Positions 1-7,962 of a DNA stretch of 64,000 bases are shown here, piece after piece. This DNA comes from Leucobacter aridicollis (GTDB taxonomy: Bacteria > Actinomycetota > Actinomycetes > Actinomycetales > Microbacteriaceae): NCBI RefSeq assembly GCF_013409595.1, contig NZ_JACCBD010000001.1, positions 2,914,001-2,978,000 on the forward strand, in the 5' to 3' direction. Positions within the stretch are counted from its first letter, which is position 1; each line of letters opens with the position of its first letter. A model generated the notes under the pieces. That model ran no database searches, was not told where the DNA came from, and saw only the letters and a program-made list of their open reading frames with translations. The translations under genes and the position numbers were made by a program.

Positions 1-768
1 AACGTTCTCGCCCGCGGTAACCAGAAGCTGAGCCGCGTGAATGGTCCCGATGCGAAGCCGAGACAGCAGAGTCGGAGAGGTCTCGTGGACCAGGACGGTG
101 AGGGAACGTTCGACACCCTTGATCTCTTCGTCGAGGTTCCCGATACGCGCTGCGAGGGTACGCAGCGCAAGCTTGACAGCTTGCTCAGGATCGTTCAGGC
201 GTGCATGGTCGGCACGGAACTTTTAGCAATGGTGTGCCGCGGCCAGCCCGCCAGCTGGAGCGCTCTCTCGGACACGTGCTGGTGCAGTGACCAGCATGTC
301 TTGGAGCTGCAATATCGCCGCGGTGCGCGCTTTGACTGCAGAATCACGTGCGAGCGCGAGGAACCGTATCGACTCTATGACGCTATCGGTTCGTTTCGGT
401 ATAGCGCTCGCGACGCCAGCAAGCACTTTCCTGGCGGCAGCCTCAGCGTCGATAACGTCATCTTTTCCCACACGAGCTTTCGTGTGCGGGTGCGGGGTGT
501 TCACTTCTCGGACCTCGATGTGATGATCGATCAGGAACCTTGCGAGTCCGGCAGCGTAAGAGCCGGTGGATTCCACCCCACACGCCTGAATATTTCCATG
601 GGCGTGAGCCCAGGACAACAAGTCGGCATAGCCACGGGTTGTTGCCGGGAATTCGTGGTCTGCGATTCGCTGCCCAGTGCTGGTAAGAATTACCGCATGG
701 TGAGTGTATTTGTGCGCATCAACGCCGATGATCACTTCTGGTTGACGCGTGACAGGGCTGGTGGTCAT
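1..768 (-). pseudogene. IS110-family transposase, frameshifted, cut by window edge
   Basis: The first 168 codons from ATG 768 encode the RuvC-like DEDD domain of an IS110 transposase. All four acidic positions are visible: D in GVDAHK, E in GVESTGSY, and both D in KDDVIDAEAAARK. Near 264 the frame breaks: the next stretch of homology (ALQLAGWPRHTIAK) is in another frame. The original frame resumes at 222 with KFRADHARLNDPEQ right after an in-frame TAA at 225-223, and stays open to base 1. Two small indels have therefore killed the gene. The C-terminal Tnp20 domain with its catalytic serine lies outside the window. IS110 elements lack classical terminal inverted repeats, so the element's end can only be guessed, somewhere between 768 and 961. 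Confidence 0.85.
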
Positions 769-961
769 GATGGTGGTGTCTCCGTCACTTCGATGTGTGG
801 GACGACCGAACCGGGCCGGACGGACACAACAGTGACGAGGCACTTTTGTCTCAGGGCCCTACGAAGTCACATCCCCGCCTGGTCTGGGCTTTCCCTCGCG
901 GGAGCAGTGGTGCTGAGGCGACGACGCGTCGTGCACAGGACATCGTTGAGGGTGAGTCAGT

Positions 962-1282
962 TTAGAGGCGCTTCACTGTCATTTCGCCGTCGACCACGGC
1001 GATCACGACGTGCCCGTCCTCAGCACAGATCGACCGGTCGACAATGAGTTCGTCGCCGTCGGCGATGCCGACACGGATCATGCTGTGCCCACGAGCGCGG
1101 ATCAGGAACGTCGAGAGGCGATTCGGCATTAGATGCTCGTTGAGGTCGATCTCGCTGGTTTGGTAATCCTGCGAAGGGGAAGGGAAGCCGCATTCGGCGT
1201 CGACGTTCGCAAGCGCGACTGTGACGAGCGGCGTGTCCGTACGCAGCTCACGCACTTCGACTACCTGCGCAACAACCCCCAA
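962..1282 (-). pseudogene. umuD: UmuD-like S24 peptidase, C-terminally truncated
   Basis: The product resembles UmuD, the SOS-induced self-cleaving subunit of translesion polymerase V. GFPSPSQDY, the EIDLNEHL segment, the serine motif GHSMIRVGIADGDELIVD (GDSM in the family) and the lysine motif VVDGEMTVKRL are all visible. The protein then stops at TAA 964-962, about 40 residues short of the usual 139-145, so the end of the beta-fold is missing. The break lies next to the IS110 remnant, which suggests truncation by that insertion or a linked deletion. Start is uncertain: TTG 1282 lies just after the SOS box, and GTG 1255 has AGGTAG five bases upstream. No umuC follows in the window. Confidence 0.75.
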
Positions 1283-1284
1283 GC

Positions 1285-1300
1285 TCGAACATATGTTCGA
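1285..1300 (-). promoter_or_regulatory. LexA-binding SOS box
   Basis: TCGAACATATGTTCGA is a perfect 16-bp palindrome and an exact match to the actinobacterial/Gram-positive LexA consensus (CGAAC-N4-GTTCG). On the minus strand a possible -10, TACCAT, is at 1311-1306, so the box covers the expected transcription start of the truncated umuD. The operator has stayed intact although the gene behind it is broken. Confidence 0.9.
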
Positions 1301-1406
1301 ACACCATGGTAGATCTGGCTGCCGACATTCCCCAAAGCAGGGCCACAAGTTCAAGTAATAGGAGCAAGATTTCCGCCCAACTAAACGTTACTAACCACGA
1401 TATGCC

Positions 1407-1568
1407 CTAAAAAGCGGTTACGAACATCCAGTAAGCCCCGACCACTAAGCTCACCAATACGAGCGCGAGGGCAAGGCGGCCCCAACCTCCACCGATTGCG
1501 AGAACTCCAGCAATCACTATCGCAGCGACCGCAAGCCAGGGCATTTGTAGGCGAATGAATTCAAGCAT
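1407..1568 (-). CDS. small hydrophobic membrane protein, 53 aa
   Basis: ATG 1568 has a good ribosome-binding site (AAGGAG at 1584-1579, ten bases upstream). The product begins MLEFIRLQMPW and consists almost entirely of two predicted membrane helices (about residues 9-27 and 31-50) separated by a GGGWGR turn. I recognise no family. It lies inside the integrated-element remnant, between the integrase and the truncated umuD, and reads in the same direction as both. The same frame is open upstream to 1736, but that part is charged, low-quality sequence without a ribosome-binding site. It could be a cargo gene of the element, a holin-like or toxin-like peptide, or a chance ORF; the ribosome-binding site and clean hydrophobic profile favour a real gene. 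Confidence 0.5.
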   Translation of the reverse strand: MLEFIRLQMPWLAVAAIVIAGVLAIGGGWGRLALALVLVSLVVGAYWMFVTAF

Positions 1569-1591
1569 CGGTATCGATCTCCTTATGGACG

Positions 1592-1617
1592 GGCGACAGG
1601 CCCTTGGGGCTGTCGCC
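1592..1617. promoter_or_regulatory. hairpin in the leader of the 53-aa gene
   Basis: GGCGACAG (1592-1599) pairs perfectly with CTGTCGCC (1610-1617); inside it CCC (1601-1603) can pair with GGG, giving an 11-bp hairpin with one bulge. It ends eight bases upstream of the AAGGAG of the 53-aa gene. No U-tract follows, so a role in translation or stability is more likely than termination. This is structure seen by eye only. Confidence 0.35.
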
Positions 1618-1682
1618 TCATAGACGCTCACCCCCGCGCATACTGCCGGCCTCCGGCAGCTGGCCGGCCTTCCTCTTTCTGC

Positions 1683-1700
1683 CCGAACACCATTGTTCGG
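1683..1700. promoter_or_regulatory. palindrome, possible operator
   Basis: CCGAACA (1683-1689) and TGTTCGG (1694-1700) are perfect inverted arms around CCAT. It resembles the SOS box 400 bases away but has six instead of four bases between CGAAC and GTTCG, so LexA binding is doubtful. It lies about 115 bases upstream of the 53-aa gene and downstream of the integrase, where it could be an operator or a relic. Confidence 0.3.
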
Positions 1701-1819
1701 TGACTCCAGCACCTTCCACGCCGTGTGGGCGTGCACTTATCAATCACACCCACACGTCATGCTTCTAGCGCCCAGCACACTTTCGCACCCCCGCTGCGTT
1801 TGAGTTCCCGGGACGGCCC

Positions 1820-2782
1820 TTAGCTCGCCAGCCGCATCTGTTCGTCCAGGACCGGGCCGTTCGTTCGCTTCGCCTGGACCTCTAGAGCGCGGGGGTGAGT
1901 AGCTGCGAAGGCTGGAAGGACTTGCACTCCGGCGACAAGTGCTTCGTCCCGAACTTCAACATAAATCTGGGTGGTCGCAAGAGATGCATGCCCCAACAGC
2001 TGCTGTACGACCTGGACTTGGACCCCTTTCGCAATCATGTAACTAGCGAAGAAATGCCTGATCGAATGGCCAGTGATCATCGGGTCAGTGACGCCGATTC
2101 TGCGGAACGCGGAGGTGATCTTTGTGGATGCAGACTTCATCAAGATATGCCCTCCACCATTCGGGAATTTCGCGTTTCTACATGGAGACGGAAACCACCA
2201 GCCGGCGCTCGGCATTCTGTCAGCGACTTCTCGAGCAGATTCGTTCAACGGGAGATAGTGAATCAGTCCCCCCTTCCGCACTGTTCGCAAGAATCCAGTA
2301 ACGGGGTCGAAGTCCTCACCACGTATCTGTACGGCTTCTCCAATCCGTAGTCCGGTAGTGGCGAGTACTACGATCAGATCCAGTGTTTGCTGCCACAAGG
2401 GCTCTTGCAGAAGGCGCTGAATGTGCTCGACGTGTACCGGCCTCGCTCGCCTTCGAGGAACTCGGACCTTCGGTAGACGCGCCGCTGGGCTGACGGCGAG
2501 TAATCCCTCAAGAACCATCCAGTCACCCCAGACCTGCAGGTAGGAGCGTTCCACCTGTTTGGTACTTGGTGAGAGTTCTCCTCCGGTTCGTGCATGCGGT
2601 CTGTTGAGAAAGTCCACGCAGTGTCGTAGCTCGACCAACGTTGGTGGCGTCCTCACGAATTCCGAAAATCGAGCCAGCATCATCCTTCGCTCAGAGATTG
2701 TTCTCTGGCTCAGTCCGGCCGCTCGCTGGTAATTGTCGAACTGGTCCAAGGTCGCGGACCAGCCCAGACTTGGGTGCTTCAC
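1820..2782 (-). CDS. tyrosine recombinase / integrase
   Basis: A 320-residue site-specific recombinase of the phage-integrase/XerD type. An N-terminal SAM-like core-binding domain (about residues 15-110) is followed by the catalytic domain. The visible catalytic residues are R in TTGLRIGEAV, the H-x-x-R box in GHSIRHFFAS, the second H in LLGHASLATTQIYVEV and the nucleophilic Y of the same motif. Start GTG 2782 was chosen because AGGAGGA (2792-2786) lies just upstream and the residues before it do not belong to the family. The gene points away from a broken tRNA-Lys gene 230 bases upstream, the usual arrangement for an integrase at its attachment site. It should excise or integrate the element whose remnants fill 1-3050. 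The reading frame is intact. Confidence 0.9.
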   Translation of the reverse strand: MKHPSLGWSATLDQFDNYQRAAGLSQRTISERRMMLARFSEFVRTPPTLVELRHCVDFLNRPHARTGGELSPSTKQVERSYLQVWGDWMVLEGLLAVSPAARLPKVRVPRRRARPVHVEHIQRLLQEPLWQQTLDLIVVLATTGLRIGEAVQIRGEDFDPVTGFLRTVRKGGLIHYLPLNESAREVADRMPSAGWWFPSPCRNAKFPNGGGHILMKSASTKITSAFRRIGVTDPMITGHSIRHFFASYMIAKGVQVQVVQQLLGHASLATTQIYVEVRDEALVAGVQVLPAFAATHPRALEVQAKRTNGPVLDEQMRLAS

Positions 2783-2799
2783 TTTTCCTCCTGAAATAC

Positions 2800-2832
2800 A
2801 AAAAGGTCCAGGGGGATATTCCCCCTGGACCT
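2800..2832 (-). terminator. intrinsic terminator in the integrase leader
   Basis: AGGTCCAGGGGG (2804-2815) and CCCCCTGGACCT (2821-2832) form a perfect 12-bp stem with a 5-base loop. On the minus strand the stem is followed by TTTTT (2804-2800). It ends only eight bases before the integrase ribosome-binding site, so transcripts entering from the tRNA side should stop here. Integrase expression then needs read-through or a start site inside the leader. Confidence 0.8.
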
Positions 2833-3010
2833 CATAGAGATCATGCCGTGATGGTCGCCTTAGAGGCGACGACGCGCATTGACACGGGTACAACGAGACG
2901 AATTCGTTGCGTGACGACTGGCTTCGCGAGAAATCAACAAAGATGATTTCACCTGAACGGCTGGCTGCTGCAAATTCAGAAGCAGAAAACCCACGGGAGC
3001 TGTCAGGACT

Positions 3011-3052
3011 ATGGATTAAAAGTCCGTAGCTCTACCGCTGAGCTATAGGGGC
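3011..3052 (-). pseudogene. tRNA-Lys(UUU) 5' half, broken attachment site
   Basis: Read on the minus strand from 3052, the sequence has a tRNA-Lys acceptor 5' strand (GCCCCTA), a D-arm (AGCTCAGCGGTAGAGCT) and an anticodon arm with loop CTTTTAA (anticodon UUU). Beyond TCC the second half of the anticodon stem is mispaired (AT where GT is needed), and no T-arm (GGTTCGA type) or acceptor 3' strand follows; the sequence becomes AGTCCTGACAGCTCCCG. The gene cannot fold into a tRNA. A tRNA 5' half beside an integrase is the signature of an element inserted in a tRNA gene, here without the usual restoration of the 3' half. Confidence 0.75.
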
Positions 3053-3094
3053 CAACCCCAGTAGCTTAGCGGATTCGCACGACCCAGAATCACC

Positions 3095-4039
3095 TCACTG
3101 GCCGGCCCGGCGAACTTTGCGATACGGGTGGGTCTGCACCCGGGACGTGACCTCGGCGATCATGTCGGCGGCAGAGGCGTTCTGTCGCGCGGAGTCGACG
3201 ATCTTGCGGGTTGTTTTCGCCGCGGCGCCGAGGTTCATCGGGCGCCCCTCGATCCCGAACAGGAGCAGCGCCCAGTCGGGAAGCAGCGAGAGGATCCCGT
3301 CCTGCACGTTGACGGTGATCCAGGTCGCCACGGGATTGCCGCTGAGCGATGGCTTGCGAAGCGACCGCGAGAGTTCGGCCGCTGGCAGGGTCAACGCCAT
3401 CCAGTCTTTGTTCGCCTCAATGTAGGCGTCGAGCTCGGCGCGCGTGCTCGGCAGGTAGCTGTCGTCTTCGATCTCGACGAGGCAGGCGGCGATGTGCTGT
3501 TCGACGATGAAGCGATCCTGATCCGCGGTCGACAGCTCTGGGCCGAAGGCCTCCGCGGCCCGCAGCAGCCCGTACACGAGGGTGTTGTGGGTCCAGGCGA
3601 GCCACTCCTCATTGTCCGCCCGCAGGATCTGGCCGGTGCGCGGATCCGTCCAGATGCTCGCGGCGTGGAGCCGGTTCACGGCCTCAGCCGCGGCCTCCGC
3701 GTGCGCGCGGTCGCCATAGACGATCGTGTCGAGGTACCTACCGGTGCGCTCCCCGCGCCCCTCGACGTCGGCGAGGTAGTCGCTGGTCTCGGCGAAGAGG
3801 CGCATCATCATCGGGTTGAGCGATTGCAGCAGGATCGCCGCGACGCCGCCGAGCTGCGCCGCGGGGTCGGCGAAGACCCGCCAGCTCACGCTGTCAGGAC
3901 CGAAGTAGCCGTTGTCGGACCGGTCAACAAGGTCGTGTGCTGACCCGGGCGCGTGCGCGATGGGGCAGCCGCGGGCGGGCGCCTGCGGGGACTGGCCGGT
4001 CGGCAGTGGCGTATCGGGGAGCGTTGCGTGGTCGGTCAC
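3095..4039 (-). CDS. oxygenase MpaB family protein (DUF2236)
   Basis: About 314 residues, matching the MpaB/latex-clearing-protein-like family (former DUF2236), whose characterised members bind heme b and oxidise hydrophobic substrates. The domain starts at NGYFGPDSVSWRVFADP (about residue 40). It shows the family blocks DTIVYGDRAHAEAA, the histidine-bearing EAVNRLHA and WTHNTLVYGLL, and an acidic helix ending VEIEDDSY. Histidines and the YGDRAHA arginine are candidate heme ligands or pocket residues. There is no signal peptide. GTG 4039 is preferred; GTG 4117 would add 26 low-complexity residues. The substrate is unknown, and neighbours give no clue. The gene is separated by only 53 bases from the next coding region upstream on the element side. 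Confidence 0.85.
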   Translation of the reverse strand: MTDHATLPDTPLPTGQSPQAPARGCPIAHAPGSAHDLVDRSDNGYFGPDSVSWRVFADPAAQLGGVAAILLQSLNPMMMRLFAETSDYLADVEGRGERTGRYLDTIVYGDRAHAEAAAEAVNRLHAASIWTDPRTGQILRADNEEWLAWTHNTLVYGLLRAAEAFGPELSTADQDRFIVEQHIAACLVEIEDDSYLPSTRAELDAYIEANKDWMALTLPAAELSRSLRKPSLSGNPVATWITVNVQDGILSLLPDWALLLFGIEGRPMNLGAAAKTTRKIVDSARQNASAADMIAEVTSRVQTHPYRKVRRAGQ

Positions 4040-4141
4040 GGACGTGTCTTTCTCGGGTGGTTCCGCGCACGGCTGCGTGCGCGCTCCACCACTATCGTCG
4101 AGATTTCGGCCTGACACACCGAACTGCGTAGGCTCAGCGCC

Positions 4142-6247
4142 CTAATCGCGTAGGGGCAGCTCGTCGACAAGGGGAAGCAGCTGTCGCCTATCGCTCACCC
4201 CGAGCTTGGCGTACGCACGCTGCAGGTGGCCCTCAACCGTGCGCTGGGACAGGAAGAGCTCCTCGGCGATGGCGACGTTTGTCAGCCCGGAGGCGGCGCG
4301 CACGCACACCTCGATCTCGCGGGCGGTCAAGAGCGTCGGGTCGACCCGCACGCGCGCCAGGCGCGGCGTGTTGACACCGGGCAGCTGGTCAGCGAGCTCG
4401 GCCGCCTGGGTGAGCAGCGCCTGCGCGCGAACCTTGTTCCCGTTGGCCCGCTCGATACGGGAGGCCTCCGAGAGGAACTCGGCAGCGTAGAGCGTCCGCC
4501 CGTCGGCGTATTGTGAGCTCGCGATGTCCTCGACGAGGGCGGCGTCGGGGAGCCGGCGTAGCGCGGCCGCGAGGTGGCCGTCGATGTCTGCGGCGGCGGC
4601 AGCCGGCGCGGCAAACCCATCAATCAGTCCGAGCCGCCACGCCTCATGCGTGAGCCGCATCGCTATGAACGGCAGGCCGTCGACGCCCGCGCGCGCGAGC
4701 AGCGCGTCGAGCTCGGCGCGGGCGGCGGCCTCGCCATCGACGAGCAGGATCGCGCCCACCGCCAACCGCTCGGCCTCGGGGCGCAGCATCTGGCCGCTCC
4801 GTGGCGAGCCGGACCGGTACATCGCGAGGAGCTCGCGGGCCCGTTCGGCGTCCTCGAGCATTGCTGCGGCTGCCGCGCCGATCGCCGCGACAAACCCCGC
4901 GATCCCGAATGGGTCGCCGATCTCGGTGAGCGCGAGGACCTGGTGCGCGAGGTCGAGCGCCTCGGCAGCGCGGCCGCACTCGATGAGGGCGTGCGCGCGT
5001 GACGCGATAAAGAGCCCGTGGTCGACGCCGAGCCTGTCCCAGTCGATCCCCACGACTCTGAACGCGTGCACGAGCTCGTGCGCGCCCTCGCAGATCAGCG
5101 CGAGGTGGAGCGAGTAGAGCAGTGCCCCGCTGTCGGGTCCGCTCACGTGCTTCCATAGGTCGCTCTCGAGGGCGGTGAAGCCGCGCTCGAGCGCGACGAT
5201 GGGCTTGCCCGCGTAGCTCTCGTTCGCCATGACAGCGGCGAGGAGCCCGAACCGAAGCGATGGCGAGAAGCTCTCGTTCGCCGCCCACTCCTCGAACTGG
5301 CCCGGGTCGATCTGCTCGCCGGCGTGGGCCCGCCAGAGCGCGGCAGACGCGCGGAAGTAGTTGGAATCTCCGGGCTGGGGTGTGAGCAGCCGCATTCCGT
5401 GACCGTAGTCGCCGCTGATCGCTTCGATGCGTCCGGCGAGCAGGCGCGCCTCGCCGTCGCCGGCCGCGATGAGCGGTGCGAGCAGCGCAAGGAGTTCGGC
5501 CTGGTCTTCGTCGGGCACCCCGGTCGCTGCGCGCGCCCACCAGTCGGAGACCCGCTGCTGCGCCTCGGCCGTCCCCTCGTCGATCCGCTCCCTGACGTAG
5601 ACGAGGTAGCCGCGCGCGCTGACGAAGCGGCCAGAGCCCATCGCTTCGTCGGCGAGCCGTGCGAGTTCCCGCGGCACGCCGTCGACGGCGTGGAGCATGT
5701 GGGTGAGCGAACTCGCGTTCACCTGCTGTCCGAGCTGCGCCTCGAGCATCACCTTCGCGTCGGTCTCGTCGATCCCACCGAGGCTGACTCGCGCAGTGCC
5801 CGCATGCCCGAGGAACGCGTAGAACGCGCTCGGCAGGCGCGCCGGATCGCGCACCGCGAGCACAAGCTGCACGATGCCGACGCCGGCGAGCTGGGTGAGG
5901 ATCGCGGCCGACGTCGGATCGACGTGCTCGGCGTCGTCGATCAAGACGCGGAGCGGCCGCGCGTGGAACCGCGCGGCGAGCGCCTGCGAAGTACTGAGTG
6001 GATCCTCCGCGTAGCCGGCGATCTCGGGGACCCGGGTCGCGAGCGTCGCGAGGTGCGAGAACGGGATCGCCGTGAGCGCCTCACTGCCGAAGACCGTAAG
6101 TGTGTCGGCCCCGAACCGAGCGGAGTCCGATGCGAGCCGCCAGAGCAGGGTGGATCGTCCGAAGCCTGCGTCGCCGAGCACCGCGATCGCGGAGCCGGCT
6201 CGGAGCGCACCAAACGCTGCTCGCTCGGATTCGATGCGAGACGGCAT
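4142..6247 (-). CDS. LuxR-family transcriptional regulator with AAA ATPase domain (LAL type)
   Basis: A 701-residue regulator with an N-terminal P-loop ATPase (about residues 1-190), a helical repeat middle and a C-terminal LuxR helix-turn-helix (about 635-695). The HTH block LTAREIEVCVRAASGLTNVA is followed by LFLSQRTVEGHLQRAYAKLG. The Walker A segment GDAGFGRST carries Arg where Lys is normal; Walker B-like RVLIDDAEHVD is present. Start ATG 6247 (MPSRIESERAAF) was chosen because homology begins there; the frame upstream is junk. A sigma-70-like promoter lies at 6343-6314. Such LAL regulators (MalT-like) are signal-responsive activators, often beside their targets; the nearest upstream gene is a LysE exporter. 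The inducer is unknown. Confidence 0.85.
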   Translation of the reverse strand: MPSRIESERAAFGALRAGSAIAVLGDAGFGRSTLLWRLASDSARFGADTLTVFGSEALTAIPFSHLATLATRVPEIAGYAEDPLSTSQALAARFHARPLRVLIDDAEHVDPTSAAILTQLAGVGIVQLVLAVRDPARLPSAFYAFLGHAGTARVSLGGIDETDAKVMLEAQLGQQVNASSLTHMLHAVDGVPRELARLADEAMGSGRFVSARGYLVYVRERIDEGTAEAQQRVSDWWARAATGVPDEDQAELLALLAPLIAAGDGEARLLAGRIEAISGDYGHGMRLLTPQPGDSNYFRASAALWRAHAGEQIDPGQFEEWAANESFSPSLRFGLLAAVMANESYAGKPIVALERGFTALESDLWKHVSGPDSGALLYSLHLALICEGAHELVHAFRVVGIDWDRLGVDHGLFIASRAHALIECGRAAEALDLAHQVLALTEIGDPFGIAGFVAAIGAAAAAMLEDAERARELLAMYRSGSPRSGQMLRPEAERLAVGAILLVDGEAAARAELDALLARAGVDGLPFIAMRLTHEAWRLGLIDGFAAPAAAAADIDGHLAAALRRLPDAALVEDIASSQYADGRTLYAAEFLSEASRIERANGNKVRAQALLTQAAELADQLPGVNTPRLARVRVDPTLLTAREIEVCVRAASGLTNVAIAEELFLSQRTVEGHLQRAYAKLGVSDRRQLLPLVDELPLRD

Positions 6248-6313
6248 GGGAGGCAGTGAAGCCGATGCCTGTGTTCCACCCCCCCTGTGGATCCACTTGG
6301 TGCATCTTGTTAG

Positions 6314-6343
6314 ATTACAAGCCAAATAGAATGATTGGCCCAA
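6314..6343 (-). promoter_or_regulatory. sigma-70-like promoter of the LuxR-type gene
   Basis: On the minus strand TTGGGC (6343-6338) and TGTAAT (6319-6314) are spaced by 18 bases, about 65 bases upstream of the ATG at 6247. A 10-bp palindrome, GTGGATCCAC, lies between promoter and start. Assignment is by eye. Confidence 0.45.
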
Positions 6344-6387
6344 ATGTGCCGTTCCGTGACGGGTGAAGATTCGGGGGTAGATGACCC

Positions 6388-7014
6388 CTAGTGCATGAAC
6401 AGGAGCACGCCGGCCACGACGACAAACAGCGCGCCGAACACCGTGTTGAGCACGCGCTGCCCCCGCGCCGTCGACGCAAACCGGCCAAACGGCTTCGCCG
6501 CCGCAGCGAAGAAGAACCACATGACGAGCACGTCAACCGCCACCGCGGTCGCCGCCAGGATCGCGTACTGCGGCACCTGGGGCTGATCGAGCCGCACGAA
6601 CTGCGGGATAAAGGCCAGGAAGAAGACAATCGCCTTGGGGTTCAACAGGTTGACCCACAGGCCACGCAGCAGCATCGCCCGGTTCGTCACGTGCGGCACG
6701 ACGACGACGCCACCGGTGTCCGCCTGCTTCGGCTTCGTGACCGCCATCCGCGCACCGAGATAGATGAGATAGGCGGCGCCCGCGTACCTGATGCCCGCGA
6801 AGAGCGCCGGCGACTTCGCAACGAAGACCCCGACGCCGGCGGCGACGATCACGATGTGTACGATGAGCGCAACAACCTGCCCAACGATGCCCCAGATCGA
6901 TCGCCGCCAGCCGCTCGCGAGCGCGTTCGACATCGTGTTGATCGCGCCCGCCCCGGGGGTGAAGCTAATGACGAGGCACGCGGTCAGCAGTGAGAGCCAG
7001 AGGGAAAACGACAC
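6388..7014 (-). CDS. LysE/RhtB family amino-acid exporter
   Basis: A 208-residue integral membrane protein of the LysE superfamily, which exports amino acids and related small metabolites by proton motive force. Typical features are the N-terminal block SFTPGAGAINTMSNALASG (family PGP at the end of helix 1), six hydrophobic segments, and the conserved LLRGLWVNLLNPKAIVFFLA. Length matches the family (about 205-215). It follows pdxS with a 39-base gap on the same strand, so both may share a transcript; whether the substrate relates to vitamin B6 metabolism is unknown. The gene downstream is the LuxR-type regulator. Confidence 0.9.
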   Translation of the reverse strand: MSFSLWLSLLTACLVISFTPGAGAINTMSNALASGWRRSIWGIVGQVVALIVHIVIVAAGVGVFVAKSPALFAGIRYAGAAYLIYLGARMAVTKPKQADTGGVVVVPHVTNRAMLLRGLWVNLLNPKAIVFFLAFIPQFVRLDQPQVPQYAILAATAVAVDVLVMWFFFAAAAKPFGRFASTARGQRVLNTVFGALFVVVAGVLLFMH

Positions 7015-7053
7015 CCGACAAGTGTATGCATGCCGGGTGCCGCTCCCCCGCCA

Positions 7054-7962
7054 CTACCAGCCGCGCTCGGCGAGGCGGTGGGGCGCGGGAAGGTCGCTGA
7101 CGTTGATGCCGACCATCGCCTCGCCGAGCCCTCGCGAGACCTCGGCGATGACCTCCGGGTCGCGGTAGTGCTGCGTCGCCCGAACAATGGCGACGGCGCG
7201 CTGCTCCGGCGCATTGGACTTGAAGATTCCCGATCCAACGAAAACGCCGTCGGCCCCGAGCTGCATCATCATGGCAGCGTCGGCCGGTGTCGCGATCCCA
7301 CCTGCCGTGAAGAGCGGCACGGGCAGCGCGCCCGTCGCGGCGACCTCTGCGACGAGTTCGTAGGGCGCCTGCAGCTCCTTTGCCGCAACGAAGAGCTCGT
7401 CACGACCGAGCGAACCGAGACGCGCGATCTCTGCCGAGATGGTGCGGATGTGCCGCGTCGCCTCGGACACGTCGCCGGTGCCCGCCTCACCCTTCGACCG
7501 GATCATCGCCGCGCCCTCGGTGATCCGGCGCAGCGCCTCGCCAAGGTTCGTCGCCCCGCACACGAACGGCACGTCGAACTGCCGCTTGTCGATGTGGTGC
7601 ACGTAGTCGGCCGGCGACAGCACCTCGCTCTCGTCAACGTAGTCAACGCCGAGCGCCGCGAGGACCTGCGCCTCCACGAAGTGCCCAATGCGGGCCTTCG
7701 CCATCACCGGGATCGATACCGCCGCCCGGATCCCGTCGATGAGATCCGGGTCGCTCATGCGGGCGACCCCGCCCTGCGCACGAATGTCGGCGGGAACCCG
7801 CTCGAGGGCCATGACCGCGACCGCGCCCGAGGCCTCGGCGATCTTCGCCTGCTCTGCGGTCACGACGTCCATGATGACGCCGCCGCGGAAGCGATCGGTG
7901 AGCGCCGCGTGCGCGGCGTTGTGCGGGGTGAAGGCGGAAGTGTGCAGTGTCTGTTCGTTCAT
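7054..7962 (-). CDS. pdxS: pyridoxal 5'-phosphate synthase lyase subunit PdxS
   Basis: PdxS condenses ribose 5-phosphate, glyceraldehyde 3-phosphate and ammonia (from PdxT) to pyridoxal phosphate, forming a dodecamer in the cytosol. The 302-residue product shows the (beta/alpha)8 family blocks: [35 protein letters not shown] with the ribose-binding lysine, [16 protein letters not shown] with the second catalytic lysine region, and the phosphate loop [13 protein letters not shown] 7962 ([11 protein letters not shown]) is preferred over the frame's first codon at 7983, since GAGAGGGTGG lies upstream. The glutaminase gene pdxT, usually next to pdxS in actinobacteria, is not beside it or elsewhere in this window. 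Confidence 0.97.
   Translation of the reverse strand: MNEQTLHTSAFTPHNAAHAALTDRFRGGVIMDVVTAEQAKIAEASGAVAVMALERVPADIRAQGGVARMSDPDLIDGIRAAVSIPVMAKARIGHFVEAQVLAALGVDYVDESEVLSPADYVHHIDKRQFDVPFVCGATNLGEALRRITEGAAMIRSKGEAGTGDVSEATRHIRTISAEIARLGSLGRDELFVAAKELQAPYELVAEVAATGALPVPLFTAGGIATPADAAMMMQLGADGVFVGSGIFKSNAPEQRAVAIVRATQHYRDPEVIAEVSRGLGEAMVGINVSDLPAPHRLAERGW

Larger units (their letters stand above)
2783..3094. other. gene-free stretch between integrase and oxygenase
   Basis: This 312-base stretch holds the terminator at 2800-2832, a small perfect hairpin (GTCGCC-TTAGA-GGCGAC, about 2854-2870), the tRNA-Lys remnant at 3011-3052, and roughly 140 bases (2871-3010) in which I see no gene. Those 140 bases lie where integrase arm-binding sites of an attachment region would be expected, but I could not identify repeats that prove it. 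Confidence 0.5.

Noticed and set aside
1683..1700. Second SOS box
   Set aside because: The arms match CGAAC/GTTCG, but the spacing is six bases instead of four; LexA is sensitive to spacing. Kept only as a palindrome of unknown use.
2811..2826. CRISPR or phage repeat
   Set aside because: The inverted repeat occurs once and has the stem plus U-tract of a terminator. I saw no spaced repeat array anywhere in the window.
3011..3052. tRNA gene split by a group I intron
   Set aside because: Nothing resembling a group I core or the missing 3' exon is seen nearby, while an integrase gene is. Integration explains it better.
4212..6259. Open frames antisense to the LuxR-type gene
   Set aside because: Several overlapping frames, none with family features; composition effect of high GC.
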